Origin: Methylobacterium sp. Leaf117
GTDB taxonomy: Bacteria > Pseudomonadota > Alphaproteobacteria > Rhizobiales > Beijerinckiaceae
DNA: 64,000 nt
Reading direction: 5' to 3'
Assembly: GCF_001422985.1 (NCBI RefSeq)
Contig: NZ_LMNL01000012.1
Span: 251,096 to 315,095, forward strand
Each line of letters opens with the position of its first letter. Within the stretch, counting starts at the first letter, position 1. The translations under genes and the position numbers were made by a program. Below are positions 44,915 through 54,228 of the stretch, one piece after another. Below the pieces are notes generated by a model. The model saw only the letters and a program-made list of their open reading frames with translations. It did not search any database and was not told where the DNA came from.

Positions 44915-45520
44915 TTATTGCCGGAGGCCGGCGTCCAAAGCGAGGTTCAACGCCAGGACATTGACGCGCGGCTCGCCGAGGAGGCCGAGGGTCCTGTCCT
45001 CGACCTGGGCGGTGACGAGGGCGCGGACACGGTCCTCGCTCACCCCGCGGGCGCGGGCCACGCGCGGCACCTGGAACAGGGCGGCCTCGGGCGATATGTC
45101 CGGATCGAGGCCGGAACCGCTGGCGGTGACGAGATCGACCGGCACGGTCGCGCCGGGATTCTCCGCCGTCAGGGTCGCGAGGTCGCCCTTCACCCGCTCG
45201 GCCAGAGCCGCGCTGGTCGGGCCGAGATTGGAGCCGGCCGAGTTGGAGGCGTTGTAGGCCGACGGGACGGTCCGGGTCGCGTCGACCGGATCGGCGGCGA
45301 CCGTCGCCGAGGGGCGGCCGTGGATATAGCGCGGGCTGGTGAAGGACTGGCCGATCAGGCTTGAGCCGACGACGGTCCCGTCGCGGGTGATCAGACTGCC
45401 GGCGGCCTTCCCGGGAAACAGCGCTGCGGCGAGTCCGGTCATGGCCAGCGGGTAGGCGAGGCCGGTGATCGCCGTAAGGAGGACGAAGAGGACGAGGGCA
45501 GGGCGAAACGAGGCGAGCAT
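44915..45520 (-). CDS. kdpC: Potassium-transporting ATPase subunit KdpC
   Basis: 201 aa. One N-terminal helix ([20 protein letters not shown]), then [47 protein letters not shown] and the C-terminal [15 protein letters not shown]: KdpC throughout. It stabilises the KdpFABC complex and helps K+ binding. ATG at 45520, 32 bp after kdpB. Confidence 0.95.
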   Translation of the reverse strand: MLASFRPALVLFVLLTAITGLAYPLAMTGLAAALFPGKAAGSLITRDGTVVGSSLIGQSFTSPRYIHGRPSATVAADPVDATRTVPSAYNASNSAGSNLGPTSAALAERVKGDLATLTAENPGATVPVDLVTASGSGLDPDISPEAALFQVPRVARARGVSEDRVRALVTAQVEDRTLGLLGEPRVNVLALNLALDAGLRQ

Positions 45521-45552
45521 GGGAACCACTCGGGTTGGGAACGCGGGACGGG

Positions 45553-47679
45553 TCAGGCGAGGTGGAGAGCGTTCACGGCCAGATCGATCGCCTTGATGCC
45601 GACGAAGGGCACGAGGATGCCGCCGAGGCCGTAGACCAGCAGGTTGCGCCGCAGGAGGGCGGCGGCTCCGACGGCCCGATAGGTCACGCCCCGGAGCGCC
45701 AGCGGGATCAGCGCAACGATGATGAGGGCGTTGAAGATGATCGCCGAGAGGATCGCGCTCTGCGGCGAGGCAAGCCCCATCACGTTGAGCGCCTGGAGCT
45801 GCGGGTACAGCGTCAGGAACATCGCCGGGATGATGGCGAAGTACTTGGCCACGTCGTTGGCGATCGAGAACGTGGTCAGCGCCCCGCGGGTCATCAGGAG
45901 CTGTTTGCCGATGCCGACGATCTCGATGAGCTTGGTCGGATCGCTGTCGAGATCGACCATGTTGCCGGCCTCGCGGGCCGCGACGGTGCCGGTGTTCATG
46001 GCGACTCCGACATCGGCCTGAGCGAGGGCCGGGGCGTCGTTGGTGCCGTCGCCGCACATGGCGACGAGCTTTCCTTGCGACTGCTCCTTGCGGATCAGCG
46101 CCAACTTGTCCTCCGGGGTCGCCTGAGCGAGGAAGTCGTCGACGCCGGCTTCCGCAGCGATGGCGGCGGCGGTCATCGGGTTGTCGCCGGTGATCATCAC
46201 CGTGCGGATGCCCATGCGGCGCAACTCGGCGAAGCGTTCGCGGATACCGCCCTTCACGATGTCCTTCAGGGCGACGACACCGAGCAGCCGCCCGTCGCGG
46301 GCTACCGCCAGGGGCGTGCCGCCGGCCTTGGCGATGGTCTCCGCAAGGGCGCGGACCTCGTCGATCGCCGCCAAGTTTTCGGCCGGCCGGTCGGCGAGGG
46401 CGGCGTTTGAACCACCTCGCGCCAGGATCCGCTGCGGCGCCAGGATCGGCTGTGGCGCCAGGGCGGCGATCACCGCCTCGACCGCGCCCTTGCGGATGGA
46501 GGCGCCGTCGAGATCGACGCCGGACATGCGCGACTGCGCCGTGAAGGGCACGAAGGTGGCGTTGAGGCTGGCCATGTCGCGGGCGCGGAGGCCGTAGCGA
46601 TCCTTGGCCAGCACGACGATCGAACGGCCCTCGGGAGTCTCGTCAGCGAGCGAGGCGAGTTGCGCCGCGTCCGCCAGGTCCTGTTCGGCGACGCCGGTCA
46701 CCGGCCGGAACTCGGTGGCCTGCCGGTTTCCGAGCGTGATGGTGCCGGTCTTGTCGAGGAGGAGGGTGTCGACATCGCCCGCCGCCTCGACGGCGCGGCC
46801 CGACATGGCGAGCACGTTGAAGCGCACCAGGCGGTCCATGCCGGCGATGCCGATGGCCGAGAGCAGCGCCCCGATGGTGGTGGGGATCAGGGTGACGAAC
46901 AACGCGACCAGGACCACCAGGGGAATGGCGCCGCCGGCATAGCTGGCGAAGCTCGGGATGCTCGCCACCGCGAAGACGAAGACCAGCGTCAGGCCCGCCA
47001 GCAGGATGTTGAGGGCGATCTCGTTCGGGGTCTTCTGGCGCGACGCGCCCTCGACCAGCGCGATCATGCGGTCGACGAAGGTGGAGCCCGCCGCCGCCGT
47101 GATGCGCACGGTGATCACGTCCGACAGCACCTGCGTCCCGCCCGTCACCGCCGAGCGGTCGCCGCCGGATTCCCGGATGACGGGTGCCGATTCGCCGGTG
47201 ATCGCCGCCTCGTTGACGGAGGCGACGCCGGCGACGACCTCGCCGTCGGAGGGGATGAGGTCGCCGGCCTCCACCAGGACGAGGTCGCCGACCCTCAGGT
47301 CGGTCCCCGGCACCGCCTCCCAGACCGCGCCGGCGCCGGTGAGACGCTTGGCGGTCATCTCGGTGCGGGTGCGGCGCAGGCTGTCGGCCTGAGCCTTTCC
47401 GCGCCCTTCGGCCAGGGCTTCGGCGAAGTTGGCGAAGATCAGCGTGAACCAGAGCCAGAGGATGATCTGGCCGGAAAAGGCCAGCCCGGGGGCGCCCGTC
47501 GCGAGGTCACGCACGAAGAGCACCGTGGTCAGGGCGGCGACCACCTCGACCACGAACATCACGGGGTTGCGCACCATGATGCGGGGATCGAGCTTGCGCA
47601 GCGCGCCGACGAGCGCGGGCCCGACCAGCGCGGGATGGAACAGAGAGGAGGCAGGACGAGGCATGGCAGGACGAGGCAT
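45553..47679 (-). CDS. kdpB: Potassium-transporting P-type ATPase subunit KdpB
   Basis: About 708 aa. Catalytic phosphorylation motif [18 protein letters not shown] region in [20 protein letters not shown], hinge [20 protein letters not shown] and KdpB-specific membrane helices. It hydrolyses ATP to drive K+ uptake through KdpA. The start is uncertain: GTG 47694, ATG 47679 or ATG 47664, within a 15-bp repeat that duplicates the peptide MPRPA. A second repeat (46422-46460) inserts an APQ-x-I-L duplication in the nucleotide-binding domain. Confidence 0.95.
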   Translation of the reverse strand: MPRPAMPRPASSLFHPALVGPALVGALRKLDPRIMVRNPVMFVVEVVAALTTVLFVRDLATGAPGLAFSGQIILWLWFTLIFANFAEALAEGRGKAQADSLRRTRTEMTAKRLTGAGAVWEAVPGTDLRVGDLVLVEAGDLIPSDGEVVAGVASVNEAAITGESAPVIRESGGDRSAVTGGTQVLSDVITVRITAAAGSTFVDRMIALVEGASRQKTPNEIALNILLAGLTLVFVFAVASIPSFASYAGGAIPLVVLVALFVTLIPTTIGALLSAIGIAGMDRLVRFNVLAMSGRAVEAAGDVDTLLLDKTGTITLGNRQATEFRPVTGVAEQDLADAAQLASLADETPEGRSIVVLAKDRYGLRARDMASLNATFVPFTAQSRMSGVDLDGASIRKGAVEAVIAALAPQPILAPQRILARGGSNAALADRPAENLAAIDEVRALAETIAKAGGTPLAVARDGRLLGVVALKDIVKGGIRERFAELRRMGIRTVMITGDNPMTAAAIAAEAGVDDFLAQATPEDKLALIRKEQSQGKLVAMCGDGTNDAPALAQADVGVAMNTGTVAAREAGNMVDLDSDPTKLIEIVGIGKQLLMTRGALTTFSIANDVAKYFAIIPAMFLTLYPQLQALNVMGLASPQSAILSAIIFNALIIVALIPLALRGVTYRAVGAAALLRRNLLVYGLGGILVPFVGIKAIDLAVNALHLA

Positions 47680-47769
47680 GGCGGGGATGTCCACGAAAAA
47701 TCGCGAAAAGGCCGGGCGCGGTGCGCCAGGTGCATGAGGCGGGGGCGTCAGGCTCGGGCGTAAGGCGGG

Positions 47770-48021
47770 TCAGAGAGCGCGCGCACGGCTCGCGAGATCG
47801 AACGCCGCCATCAGCGCGAGGGCGCCCAGGAGGGTGACCCCGAGCAGGGCCAGGATCAGATCCGAGAGCCGGACCGGCCCGCCTCCGGATGCGGGCGATG
47901 CGGGACGGGAGGCCGATGTCGGCCCATCCGGGTGACGCACTGCCGGCGGACGATGCGGCCAGTGCCGGGGACGGTGCAGGAATTGGCGCCGGGGACGGCG
48001 CGACGGGATGGCGGCGCGCAT
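47770..48021 (-). CDS. Small membrane ORF between kdpA and kdpB (83 aa)
   Basis: Basic, Pro/His-rich N-terminus followed by one hydrophobic helix: VRLSDLILALLGVTLLGALA then LMAAFDLASRARAL. It fills the otherwise empty gap between kdpA (stop 48025, 3 bp away) and kdpB. A GTG inside would give just the 34-residue helix part. It could be an accessory single-pass subunit like KdpF. No family recognised. Confidence 0.5.
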   Translation of the reverse strand: MRAAIPSRRPRRQFLHRPRHWPHRPPAVRHPDGPTSASRPASPASGGGPVRLSDLILALLGVTLLGALALMAAFDLASRARAL

Positions 48022-48024
48022 GGC

Positions 48025-49740
48025 TCAGCCCCCCGTCGCGAAGGTCTGGCCCGCGGCACCGGCGAGGTGCTCGACGATCGGGCCGAGCGCCAGGGAGGGG
48101 AAGAACGTCAGGCCGCCGACGATCAGGATGACGCCGACCAGCAGGCCGATGAACAGGCCGCCATGGGTCGGCAAGGTTCCGGCCGAGGCCGGAACGGTCT
48201 TCTTGGCGGCCAGCGCGCCGGCGATCGCGAGGGCCGGGAGGATGACGAAGAACCGGCCCACCAGCATGCCGATCGCCAGGGTGGTGTTGTAGAACGGCGT
48301 GTTGCCGCTCAGGCCGCCGAAGGCCGAGCCGTTGTTGGCCGCCGCCGAGGTGAAGGCGTAGAGGATCTCCGAGAACCCGTGCGGGCCGGCATTGGCGGGC
48401 CCGGCGAGGCCCGCGGCCAGCACGGTGGCGAGCGCGGTGAACCCCAGCATCATCAGGGGCAGGCACAGAATGGCGAGCATGGCCATCTTGACCTCGCGCG
48501 CCTCGATCTTCTTGCCGAGATATTCCGGCGTACGGCCGACCATCAGACCGGCCACGAAGATCGCCACGATGACGAAGACCAGCATGCCGTAGAGGCCCGC
48601 GCCGACGCCGCCGACGATGATCTCGCCGAGCTGCATGTTGATCATCGGGATCAGGCCGCCGAGCGCCGTGAAGCTGTCGTGCATGGCGTTGACGGCACCG
48701 CAGGAGGCGGCCGTGGTGACCACGGCGAACAGGGCCGAGGCGACGATGCCGAAGCGCAGTTCCTTGCCCTCCAGGTTGCCGCCGGTGAGGCCGAGCCGGC
48801 TAAGGACGGGGCTACCCGCACTTTCCGCCCAGTAGACGACCGTGACACCGGCGAGGAACAGCAGGCCCATAGCGCCCAGGATAGCCCAGCCCTGGCGCTC
48901 GTCGCCGACCATGCGGCCGAAGACGTTGGTCATCGCCGCCCCGAGGGCGAAGATCGAGACCATCTGGACGAAGTTCGACAGGGCGGTTGGGTTCTCGAAG
49001 GGATGGGCGGCGTTGGCGTTGAAGAAGCCGCCGCCGTTGGTGCCCAGCATCTTGATGGCGACCTGGCTCGCCACCGGGCCGAGCGCGAGGGTCTGGGTCT
49101 CTCCCTCCAGTGTCGTCGCCGCGATGGAGGGTCCGAGGGTCTGGGGGACGCCCTGGGAAACCAGAAACAGGGTGTAGAGAACGCAGAGCGGCAGCAGCAC
49201 GTAGAGGGTACAGCGGGTGAGATCGACCCAGAACGAGCCGATGGTGCGAGCCGAGGCGCGGCTGAACCCTCGGACCAGCGCGACCGCGAGGGCAATGCCG
49301 GTGGCGGCGGACAGGAAGTTCTGGTGGGTCAGGCCCAGCATCTGCGACAGATAGGACAGCGTGCTCTCGCCGCCGTAATTCTGCCAGTTGGTGTTGGTGA
49401 CGAAGCTCGCCGCGGTGTTGAAGGCGAGATCCGGCGCCACGGTGCCTTGCCCGGCCGGGTTGAGCGGCAATCCGTCCTGCAGGCGCAGCAGGCCGTACAG
49501 GGCCGCAAAGCCGAGGGCATGGAAGCCCAGCATCGAGAGGGCATAGGCGCGCCAGCCCTGCTCGCCCCGGGCATCGAGACCGGCGAGGCGGTAGAGCCCC
49601 CTCTCGACCGGGGCGAGCACGGGAGAGAGCAGGGTGCGCTCACCCTGGAAGACGCGCGTCATGTAGCCGCCGAGGGGCCTGACGAGCGCCAGCACGACCG
49701 CGCAGAACAGCGCGACCTGAATCCAGCCGTTGAGTGTCAT
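48025..49740 (-). CDS. kdpA: Potassium-transporting ATPase subunit KdpA
   Basis: 571 aa, about ten helices. The four selectivity-loop motifs of the SKT superfamily can be seen: [59 protein letters not shown], and [21 protein letters not shown]+-binding, channel-like subunit. ATG at 49740. Confidence 0.96.
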   Translation of the reverse strand: MTLNGWIQVALFCAVVLALVRPLGGYMTRVFQGERTLLSPVLAPVERGLYRLAGLDARGEQGWRAYALSMLGFHALGFAALYGLLRLQDGLPLNPAGQGTVAPDLAFNTAASFVTNTNWQNYGGESTLSYLSQMLGLTHQNFLSAATGIALAVALVRGFSRASARTIGSFWVDLTRCTLYVLLPLCVLYTLFLVSQGVPQTLGPSIAATTLEGETQTLALGPVASQVAIKMLGTNGGGFFNANAAHPFENPTALSNFVQMVSIFALGAAMTNVFGRMVGDERQGWAILGAMGLLFLAGVTVVYWAESAGSPVLSRLGLTGGNLEGKELRFGIVASALFAVVTTAASCGAVNAMHDSFTALGGLIPMINMQLGEIIVGGVGAGLYGMLVFVIVAIFVAGLMVGRTPEYLGKKIEAREVKMAMLAILCLPLMMLGFTALATVLAAGLAGPANAGPHGFSEILYAFTSAAANNGSAFGGLSGNTPFYNTTLAIGMLVGRFFVILPALAIAGALAAKKTVPASAGTLPTHGGLFIGLLVGVILIVGGLTFFPSLALGPIVEHLAGAAGQTFATGG

Positions 49741-49790
49741 GAAACGTCGTCCTGGAGGAGGATCCGGGGGGATCGCTTTGGGCGCGGCCG

Positions 49791-49880
49791 TCAGAACCGC
49801 TCGGGGCGGACGAGGGCGTAGGCGAGGTAACCGAGCAGCCCGAGGGTCACGAGGGCGCCGAGGGTCAGATCGAGGGTCAT
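49791..49880 (-). CDS. kdpF: Potassium-transporting ATPase subunit KdpF
   Basis: 29 aa: one helix, [20 protein letters not shown] then ERF, which is the classical KdpF pattern (LLGYLxYALxxPExF). Lies 50 bp upstream of kdpA; GGAG 8 bp before the ATG. KdpF is a lipid-like peptide that stabilises the complex. Missing from longer-frame gene lists because of its size. Confidence 0.9.
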   Translation of the reverse strand: MTLDLTLGALVTLGLLGYLAYALVRPERF

Positions 49881-49904
49881 GGTGCGGGGCTCCAGGCAGC
49901 CGTG

Positions 49905-49988
49905 TCAGAGGCGTTCGCAGAGCAGCGCATAGCCGGCGCCCAGCCCGAAGAAGGCGAGCCCGGCGGCGAGGAAGACGATGTCGAGCAT
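49905..49988 (-). CDS. 27-aa membrane peptide upstream of kdpF
   Basis: [20 protein letters not shown] then ALLCERL, one helix. It lies 24 bp upstream of kdpF and looks like the first cistron of the operon. I recall similar short peptides before kdpF in other alphaproteobacteria, not formally named. Weak ribosome-binding site. Confidence 0.65.
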   Translation of the reverse strand: MLDIVFLAAGLAFFGLGAGYALLCERL

Positions 49989-50099
49989 GGTACGTCCGAT
50001 CCGGTCCGGCGGATCGAACGTGCGATGTCACGATCGATCCGGTCGGCCACCAGGATGGACGGGAATGGCGTTAGGGTTCGAGAGGGCGCGCGGTCCGAT

Positions 50100-50118
50100 C
50101 TTATCAGGATTGCATAAG
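50100..50118 (-). promoter_or_regulatory. Inverted repeat in the kdp promoter region
   Basis: CTTAT and ATAAG, 9 bp apart, in an AT-rich patch about 110 bp before the first kdp cistron. A possible KdpE or promoter site; the match to known KdpE sites is not established. Confidence 0.25.
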
Positions 50119-50151
50119 GATCGTGGCCCGACCGGGCGCGATGGGGCGAGC

Positions 50152-50337
50152 CTAAAGGCGCTTCGAGACGACGCCGAGGGCGAGAAGGACGTAGGCGGCG
50201 ACGAAGAACCAGACCCTGAACTTGACGACGGTCGGACCGATCATCGGGATGCGCAGCGACAGACTGGCGATGGCCAGCCCGATCAGCACGAGGGACAGGA
50301 GGAACGTGAGGGTGCGCGGGGGCGAGAGCTTCAGCAT
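50152..50337 (-). CDS. Small two-helix membrane protein (61 aa)
   Basis: MLKLSPPRTLTFLLSLVLIG and LAIASLSLRIPMIGPTVVKF then VWFFVAAYVLLALGVVSKRL: two hydrophobic helices and a basic end, a well-formed small inner-membrane protein. ATG at 50337; the longer frame upstream runs through the tRNA gene and is spurious. Lies between the kdp operon and tRNA-Arg; no known family. Confidence 0.65.
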   Translation of the reverse strand: MLKLSPPRTLTFLLSLVLIGLAIASLSLRIPMIGPTVVKFRVWFFVAAYVLLALGVVSKRL

Positions 50338-50439
50338 GACGCGATCCTGCCGCGCCCGGGTTGAGAAGGCGTGAAACGCCGGGTCCTCCCGGCGGATGAC
50401 ACATCCGGAGACGGGTGGTAGATGGAGGCCGGCACCCCT

Positions 50440-50516
50440 GACTCCGTAGCTCAGCTGGATAGAGCAGCCGCCTTCTAAGCGGCAGGTCGTTGGTTCGAGC
50501 CCAACCGGGGTCGCCA
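50440..50516 (+). tRNA. tRNA-Arg (anticodon TCT)
   Basis: Acceptor stem GACTCCG pairs with CGGGGTC (one G-T pair). D-arm AGCTCAGCTGGATAGAGC, anticodon stem GCCGC/GCGGC around loop CTTCTAA (anticodon TCT), T-arm GTTGGTTCGAGCCCAAC, discriminator G, encoded CCA at 50514-50516. Reads AGA codons, rare in this GC-rich genome. No integrase gene or attachment-like repeat seen next to it. Confidence 0.95.
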
Positions 50517-50833
50517 TTCCCTGATCTGCGATGTCCGGCTCGTCCTCTCCGAAACCCGCGATGCCTGTTGTCCGCAGATTGGCCGGAGGTCGCGGCCCGG
50601 TGGCTCGCGACCGTAGCCGATCATCCGATGGGCGGCTTCCCTACGGCCGAGCTGTGCATAACAAAATCCAGTCGGCGTGCCTCAAGCCAGGCGAACGGCG
50701 CCATGACACCGCATGCCCCCGCCCTTATCGGGCGTCATGGACCTTCAGAGGTGCCGTCAGACTTCGTGCCTGACCCACAATTTGGTCCAAGTGCCCAGCT
50801 ATGCTGATCAGTGCACGCCAATCAGGACCGGAC
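50517..50833. other. Spacer between tRNA-Arg and broken ABC permease
   Basis: 317 bp. No gene recognised; frames are short and unlike proteins. Composition drops slightly in GC toward the permease. Nothing that clearly ends the tRNA transcript. Confidence 0.3.
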
Positions 50834-51628
50834 ATGCTGCCACCGACCTCACCCATCTCCACCAAACGGAGCGATCTGGCGGTGTACGCGGAGGTCATTC
50901 GCGCCCTGATGCTACGCGACATGCGCACGCGGTTCGGCGCGTCCTACTGGGGCTACGTCGTCGTGGTTCTGTGGCCCGTAGCGCACATCTTTCTAATGGT
51001 TACGGTCATGTTGTTCCGCAACATGCCATCTCCGATGGGCAACAACCCTATCCTGTTCGTTGCGACCGGCGCCGTTCCAGCTCTGGTTTTTCAGTACACC
51101 TCTCGCGAGGCGATGAAAGCTATTCTCGTCAATAAACCATTGATGTACTACCCGCAGGTAAAATCCTTCGACATTATGATCGCACGGTTCATTGTTGAAA
51201 CCGTGAAAGGCTTTCAGGGCTTGCTGATCATCATCGGGATACTTTTGCTGCTAGGCGTTGACCCCATACCGGAAGATCCGGCCCGGGCGATCGAAGGCTA
51301 TCTCATGGCCCTTCTCCTGGGACTTGGCATGGGTGCCATCAACATCGGCATCATGTCATTCTTCCCTGGATGACTATGGGGATATATTGTATTCACCATT
51401 TCGATATACATGACATCCGGCGTGTTTTTCTTACCGCATATGCTTCCGAACGAGATCTATGAAATTCTCAAGTGGAATCCGGTGGTCCAGATCATCGAGT
51501 GGGTCCGACTCGCCTATAATCCGTCGCTGGGGATCACGGTCGATTATTTCTACGTCATGGCTTGGGGTTCGGGATCTCTCTGCCTAGGCTTGCTCATGGA
51601 ACGCACCGTCGTCCGTCGATTCCAGTAA
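50834..51628 (+). pseudogene. Polysaccharide-export ABC permease (KpsM/Wzm type) with one in-frame stop
   Basis: The frame reads ALMLRDMRTRFGASYWGYVV, VLFRNMPSPMGNNPILFVAT, VKSFDIMIARFIVETVKG, then IMSFFPG-stop at 51371-51373, and continues in the same frame LWGYIVFTISIYMTSGVFFL, MLPNEIYEILKWNPVVQIIE, and TVVRRFQ to a normal end at 51628. The stop TGA stands where relatives have Trp (TGG), so a single base change broke a 264-residue ABC-2 permease of capsule/O-antigen export. No ATPase partner lies next to it. The rest of the frame is undamaged, so the mutation is recent, or is a sequencing error. Confidence 0.85.
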
Positions 51629-51730
51629 TTCGGCCCGTTTCTGCAAACGGATCATGGTGCGGCTGAGCATCCGGCGATGCGCCTGAATCGCACGGCCAGG
51701 CCTTCCAAGCCCGACGCGCGCAACCTCTAC

Positions 51731-51781
51731 CGCCTTTCGGACTTCACCGCCTTTCGGACTTCACCGCCTATCGGACTTGGG
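51731..51781 (-). repeat. 17-bp tandem repeat overlapping the MFS stop codon
   Basis: CGCCTTTCGGACTTCAC twice, then a third copy CGCCTATCGGACTTGGG that carries the MFS stop (TAG on the minus strand). Where the third copy has TAG, the other two have AAG, so the stop sits at a variable base of the repeat. Confidence 0.75.
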
Positions 51782-52982
51782 CGCCGAGGGTGCGGCGGGC
51801 GACGATCAGCGACAGGAGGATGTTCAGCGTGGCGATTGCCAGCAGAATCTCCAACAGGAGATCGAGTCCGAACCAAGCGGAGAGGGTGCCGCAGACCAAC
51901 GGCGTCGCCGCTTGTCCCAGAAGCGGCAGCCGCGCCAGACGGCCCATCACCGCGGCGTAGTCGTGCTGACCGTAGAGTGACAGGGGCAGGGTGCCGCGCA
52001 CGACGGTGCGCATGCCGTTGCCGGCGCCGTAGAGCACGATCGCGAGCCATGCCAAGGCGGGCGCAACGGCCAGAAGCAGGAGCCCGAGGCCGACACATCC
52101 GCTTGACACCAGCAGGGCCCAGGCGGGATGGGCCCGACGTCCGAACACGAGTTCGAGGATGCGGGCGCCCACCTGCGCGGGTCCGATCAGCGTGCTGAGC
52201 GCAACGGCGGTGCCGGCCGTCAGGCCCTTCGCCTGAAGCAGGAGGAGCAATTGCACCGAGACCGCCGTCATGATCACCGCCGCGCTGGTGAAGGTGACGG
52301 CGAGGATGCGCTCGCCCGGCAAGCGACAGGGGGCTGCCGGCTTGCCCGGAGCAGCATTCGCGGCAGGCGGCGAGGGCTCGGTCCGGGTCCCGGCCGGCAG
52401 GGCAAAAGCGAAGAGCGGCACCACCAGGACGACCGCCAGCGCGGCGTAGACGACACAGGTCAGGCGCCAACCGAGCGCATCGACGAGAAAGCTCGTTGCG
52501 GGCCAGCATAAGGTGATGGCAAAGCCGGACGCGATCGCGATCTGGGTCATCGCGCTCCGCGCCGCTGCGCCATAGGCCTGCCCGATCGCGGCAAAGAGCG
52601 GATCGTAGAGGGCACCGGCCATGCCAAGGCCAATGACCACCCAGGCGAGCAGGAAGGCCGGCAGGTTCGGCGCGAGGGCGAGGCCCACCTGCCCGAGCGC
52701 GAGGGTCAGGGTGCCGGCGATCAGCACCGGGCGACCGCCGTGCCGGCGGATCCTCCGCCCGACCCAGGGCGAACACAGCCCCGAGACCAGGATTGCCAGG
52801 GACAGGGCGCTCACTACCACGCCTTGAGGCCAGCCGGTCGAGCCCACGATGGGGTCGGCCACCACCGCCATCAAGAAGAAGGACCCGCCCCACAGGACGA
52901 TCTGGGTGAAGCCCAGCGCCATGTTTCCGGCCAGCGTCGGCGCGCGCGGTGCAGGGCGCGGTTCTGCAATTCCAGACGTCAC
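51768..52982 (-). CDS. MFS transporter
   Basis: 404 aa, 12 helices. MALGFTQIVLWGGSFFLMAV, GWPQGVVVSALSLAILVSGL, then SPWVGRRIRRHGGRPVLIAG (the loop 2-3 motif A) place it in an MFS group of unknown substrate. GTG at 52982 (VTSGIAEPRP) is my best start; an ATG at 53081 would add 33 residues that do not look protein-like. Divergent from glpR; not evidently part of the glycerol regulon. Confidence 0.8.
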   Translation of the reverse strand: MTSGIAEPRPAPRAPTLAGNMALGFTQIVLWGGSFFLMAVVADPIVGSTGWPQGVVVSALSLAILVSGLCSPWVGRRIRRHGGRPVLIAGTLTLALGQVGLALAPNLPAFLLAWVVIGLGMAGALYDPLFAAIGQAYGAAARSAMTQIAIASGFAITLCWPATSFLVDALGWRLTCVVYAALAVVLVVPLFAFALPAGTRTEPSPPAANAAPGKPAAPCRLPGERILAVTFTSAAVIMTAVSVQLLLLLQAKGLTAGTAVALSTLIGPAQVGARILELVFGRRAHPAWALLVSSGCVGLGLLLLAVAPALAWLAIVLYGAGNGMRTVVRGTLPLSLYGQHDYAAVMGRLARLPLLGQAATPLVCGTLSAWFGLDLLLEILLAIATLNILLSLIVARRTLGAQVR

Positions 52983-53256
52983 GCGCTGTGGCCGCTCATG
53001 AGGATTGTTTCGTGAGAGGAAGAGATTGGACGGAAACGGACAGGGCCGCCTCGGATCGAGGGTAACGCCCTCGGCCTGCATAGACGAGCGGCCAGCGGGG
53101 TCGCAAATGCGCTGTCATGCCCCGCGCTGGCCTCCGGTAGAGGGCCAAGCCCCGGGCCGACGACATCGCTCGCGTTCGGAATTTGGTCGTTGGACAGCGC
53201 CAATATTTCGGCTTGGAACCGGATCGCAGCCATGACGCTGTCCAGGCCGACGGCCG

Positions 53257-53274
53257 GTTTCGTTTGCGAACATA
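53257..53274 (+). promoter_or_regulatory. GlpR-like operator upstream of glpR
   Basis: The core TTCG-TTTG-CGAA (53259-53270) followed by CAT matches the GlpR consensus TTCG-N4-CGAACAT. It lies about 45 bp before the glpR start codon, fitting autoregulation. Confidence 0.6.
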
Positions 53275-53315
53275 GCTGTGTAACTTGGTATCCCAGGATT
53301 GCGACCGGAGGCTCC

Positions 53316-54143
53316 ATGAACCGTCTGACCGAGCGGGGTGGCCCGGAGCGAAGAACAAGCACCGAGACATCGGCCGTGGAGAGCCGCCGCGCCGCGATCG
53401 TGGCGGCCATCCGCCAACGCGGCTTCATGACGATCGAGGCCCTGGCGAGCCAGTTCGCCGTCACGGTCCAGACCATCCGGCGCGATCTCAACGAGCTCAG
53501 CGCCGCGGGCCGGCTGGAACGCTACCGCGGCGGCGGCGGCCTTCCGTCCAGCGTCGAGAACATCGACTACGCCGACCGGCGCACCACTCTGTTGTCCGAG
53601 AAGGCACGAATCGGCCGGCTCGCCGCAGGCCGGATCCCCTCGCACTGCTCGGTCTTCCTCAACATCGGCACCACCACCGAGGCCGTGGCACGGGAACTGG
53701 CGCAGCACGACGACCTCAGCATCATCACCAACAACCTCAACGTGGCCATCGGCCTGGCGGCGACCACCGCCTTTCGCATCGTCGTGGCGGGCGGCACCAT
53801 GCGCAACCGCGACGGGGCGGTGCTGGGCCAGCTCACCTGCGACACCCTCAGCCAGTTCCGGGTCGATGTCGCGGTGATCGGCATCAGCGGCATCGACGCC
53901 GACGGGGCGCTCCTCGATTACGATTACGAGGAGGTGCGGGCGACCCAGACCATCCTGCAGCATGCCCGCCAGACCTTCCTGGTGGCGGATCACACCAAGT
54001 TCAGCCGTCGTCCCATGGTGGAGGTGGGCCGCCTCGAACAGATCGACACCCTCTTCACCGACCAGTTGCCGCCGCCCGAGATCATCGCGCTGATGGAGCG
54101 CCACGGGGTGACGCTGGCCGTGGCGGAAGCGGACGAACCGTAA
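53316..54143 (+). CDS. glpR: DeoR-family repressor of glycerol catabolism
   Basis: 275 aa. N-terminal HTH (RRAAIVAAIRQRGFMTIEAL then ASQFAVTVQTIRRDLNEL) and the sugar-isomerase-like sensor (FLNIGTTTEAVARELAQHDD, ITNNLNVAIGL, VVAGGTMRNRDGAVLG, FLVADHTKFSRRPMVEVG). Binds glycerol-3-phosphate as inducer in known GlpR. ATG at 53316 with GGAGG 5 bp upstream. Immediately upstream of glpD, with operators before both genes. Confidence 0.92.
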   Translation: MNRLTERGGPERRTSTETSAVESRRAAIVAAIRQRGFMTIEALASQFAVTVQTIRRDLNELSAAGRLERYRGGGGLPSSVENIDYADRRTTLLSEKARIGRLAAGRIPSHCSVFLNIGTTTEAVARELAQHDDLSIITNNLNVAIGLAATTAFRIVVAGGTMRNRDGAVLGQLTCDTLSQFRVDVAVIGISGIDADGALLDYDYEEVRATQTILQHARQTFLVADHTKFSRRPMVEVGRLEQIDTLFTDQLPPPEIIALMERHGVTLAVAEADEP

Positions 54144-54153
54144 CGAACGTCAG

Positions 54154-54169
54154 TTTTCGCTTGCGAAAA
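54154..54169 (+). promoter_or_regulatory. GlpR-like operator upstream of glpD
   Basis: Perfect palindrome TTTTCGC-TT-GCGAAAA with the core TTCG-CTTG-CGAA (54156-54167), 60 bp before the glpD start. The same core occurs before glpR, so the two sites support each other. Confidence 0.65.
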
Positions 54170-54228
54170 TCACGGCGTAAAGCAATATTCTTCCAACTCG
54201 AGCAACAGACGCGAGTCGGAGGAGAACC

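Noticed and set aside
40997..45364. A 1455-residue open frame on the plus strand
   Set aside because: It is the mirror of kdpE, kdpD and kdpC on the other strand; its composition (His, Arg, Gly, Gln) is that of GC-rich antisense DNA, and the minus-strand genes are certain.
50338..50517. N-terminal extension MATPVGLEPTTCRLEGG
   Set aside because: This is the tRNA-Arg gene read in antisense, a common annotation artefact.
51371..51373. TGA as selenocysteine codon
   Set aside because: ABC-2 permeases are not selenoproteins, no stem-loop of the right kind follows, and relatives have Trp at this place.
50440..51628. tRNA-linked genomic island
   Set aside because: No integrase, no repeat of the tRNA 3' end, and only mildly different composition after the tRNA.
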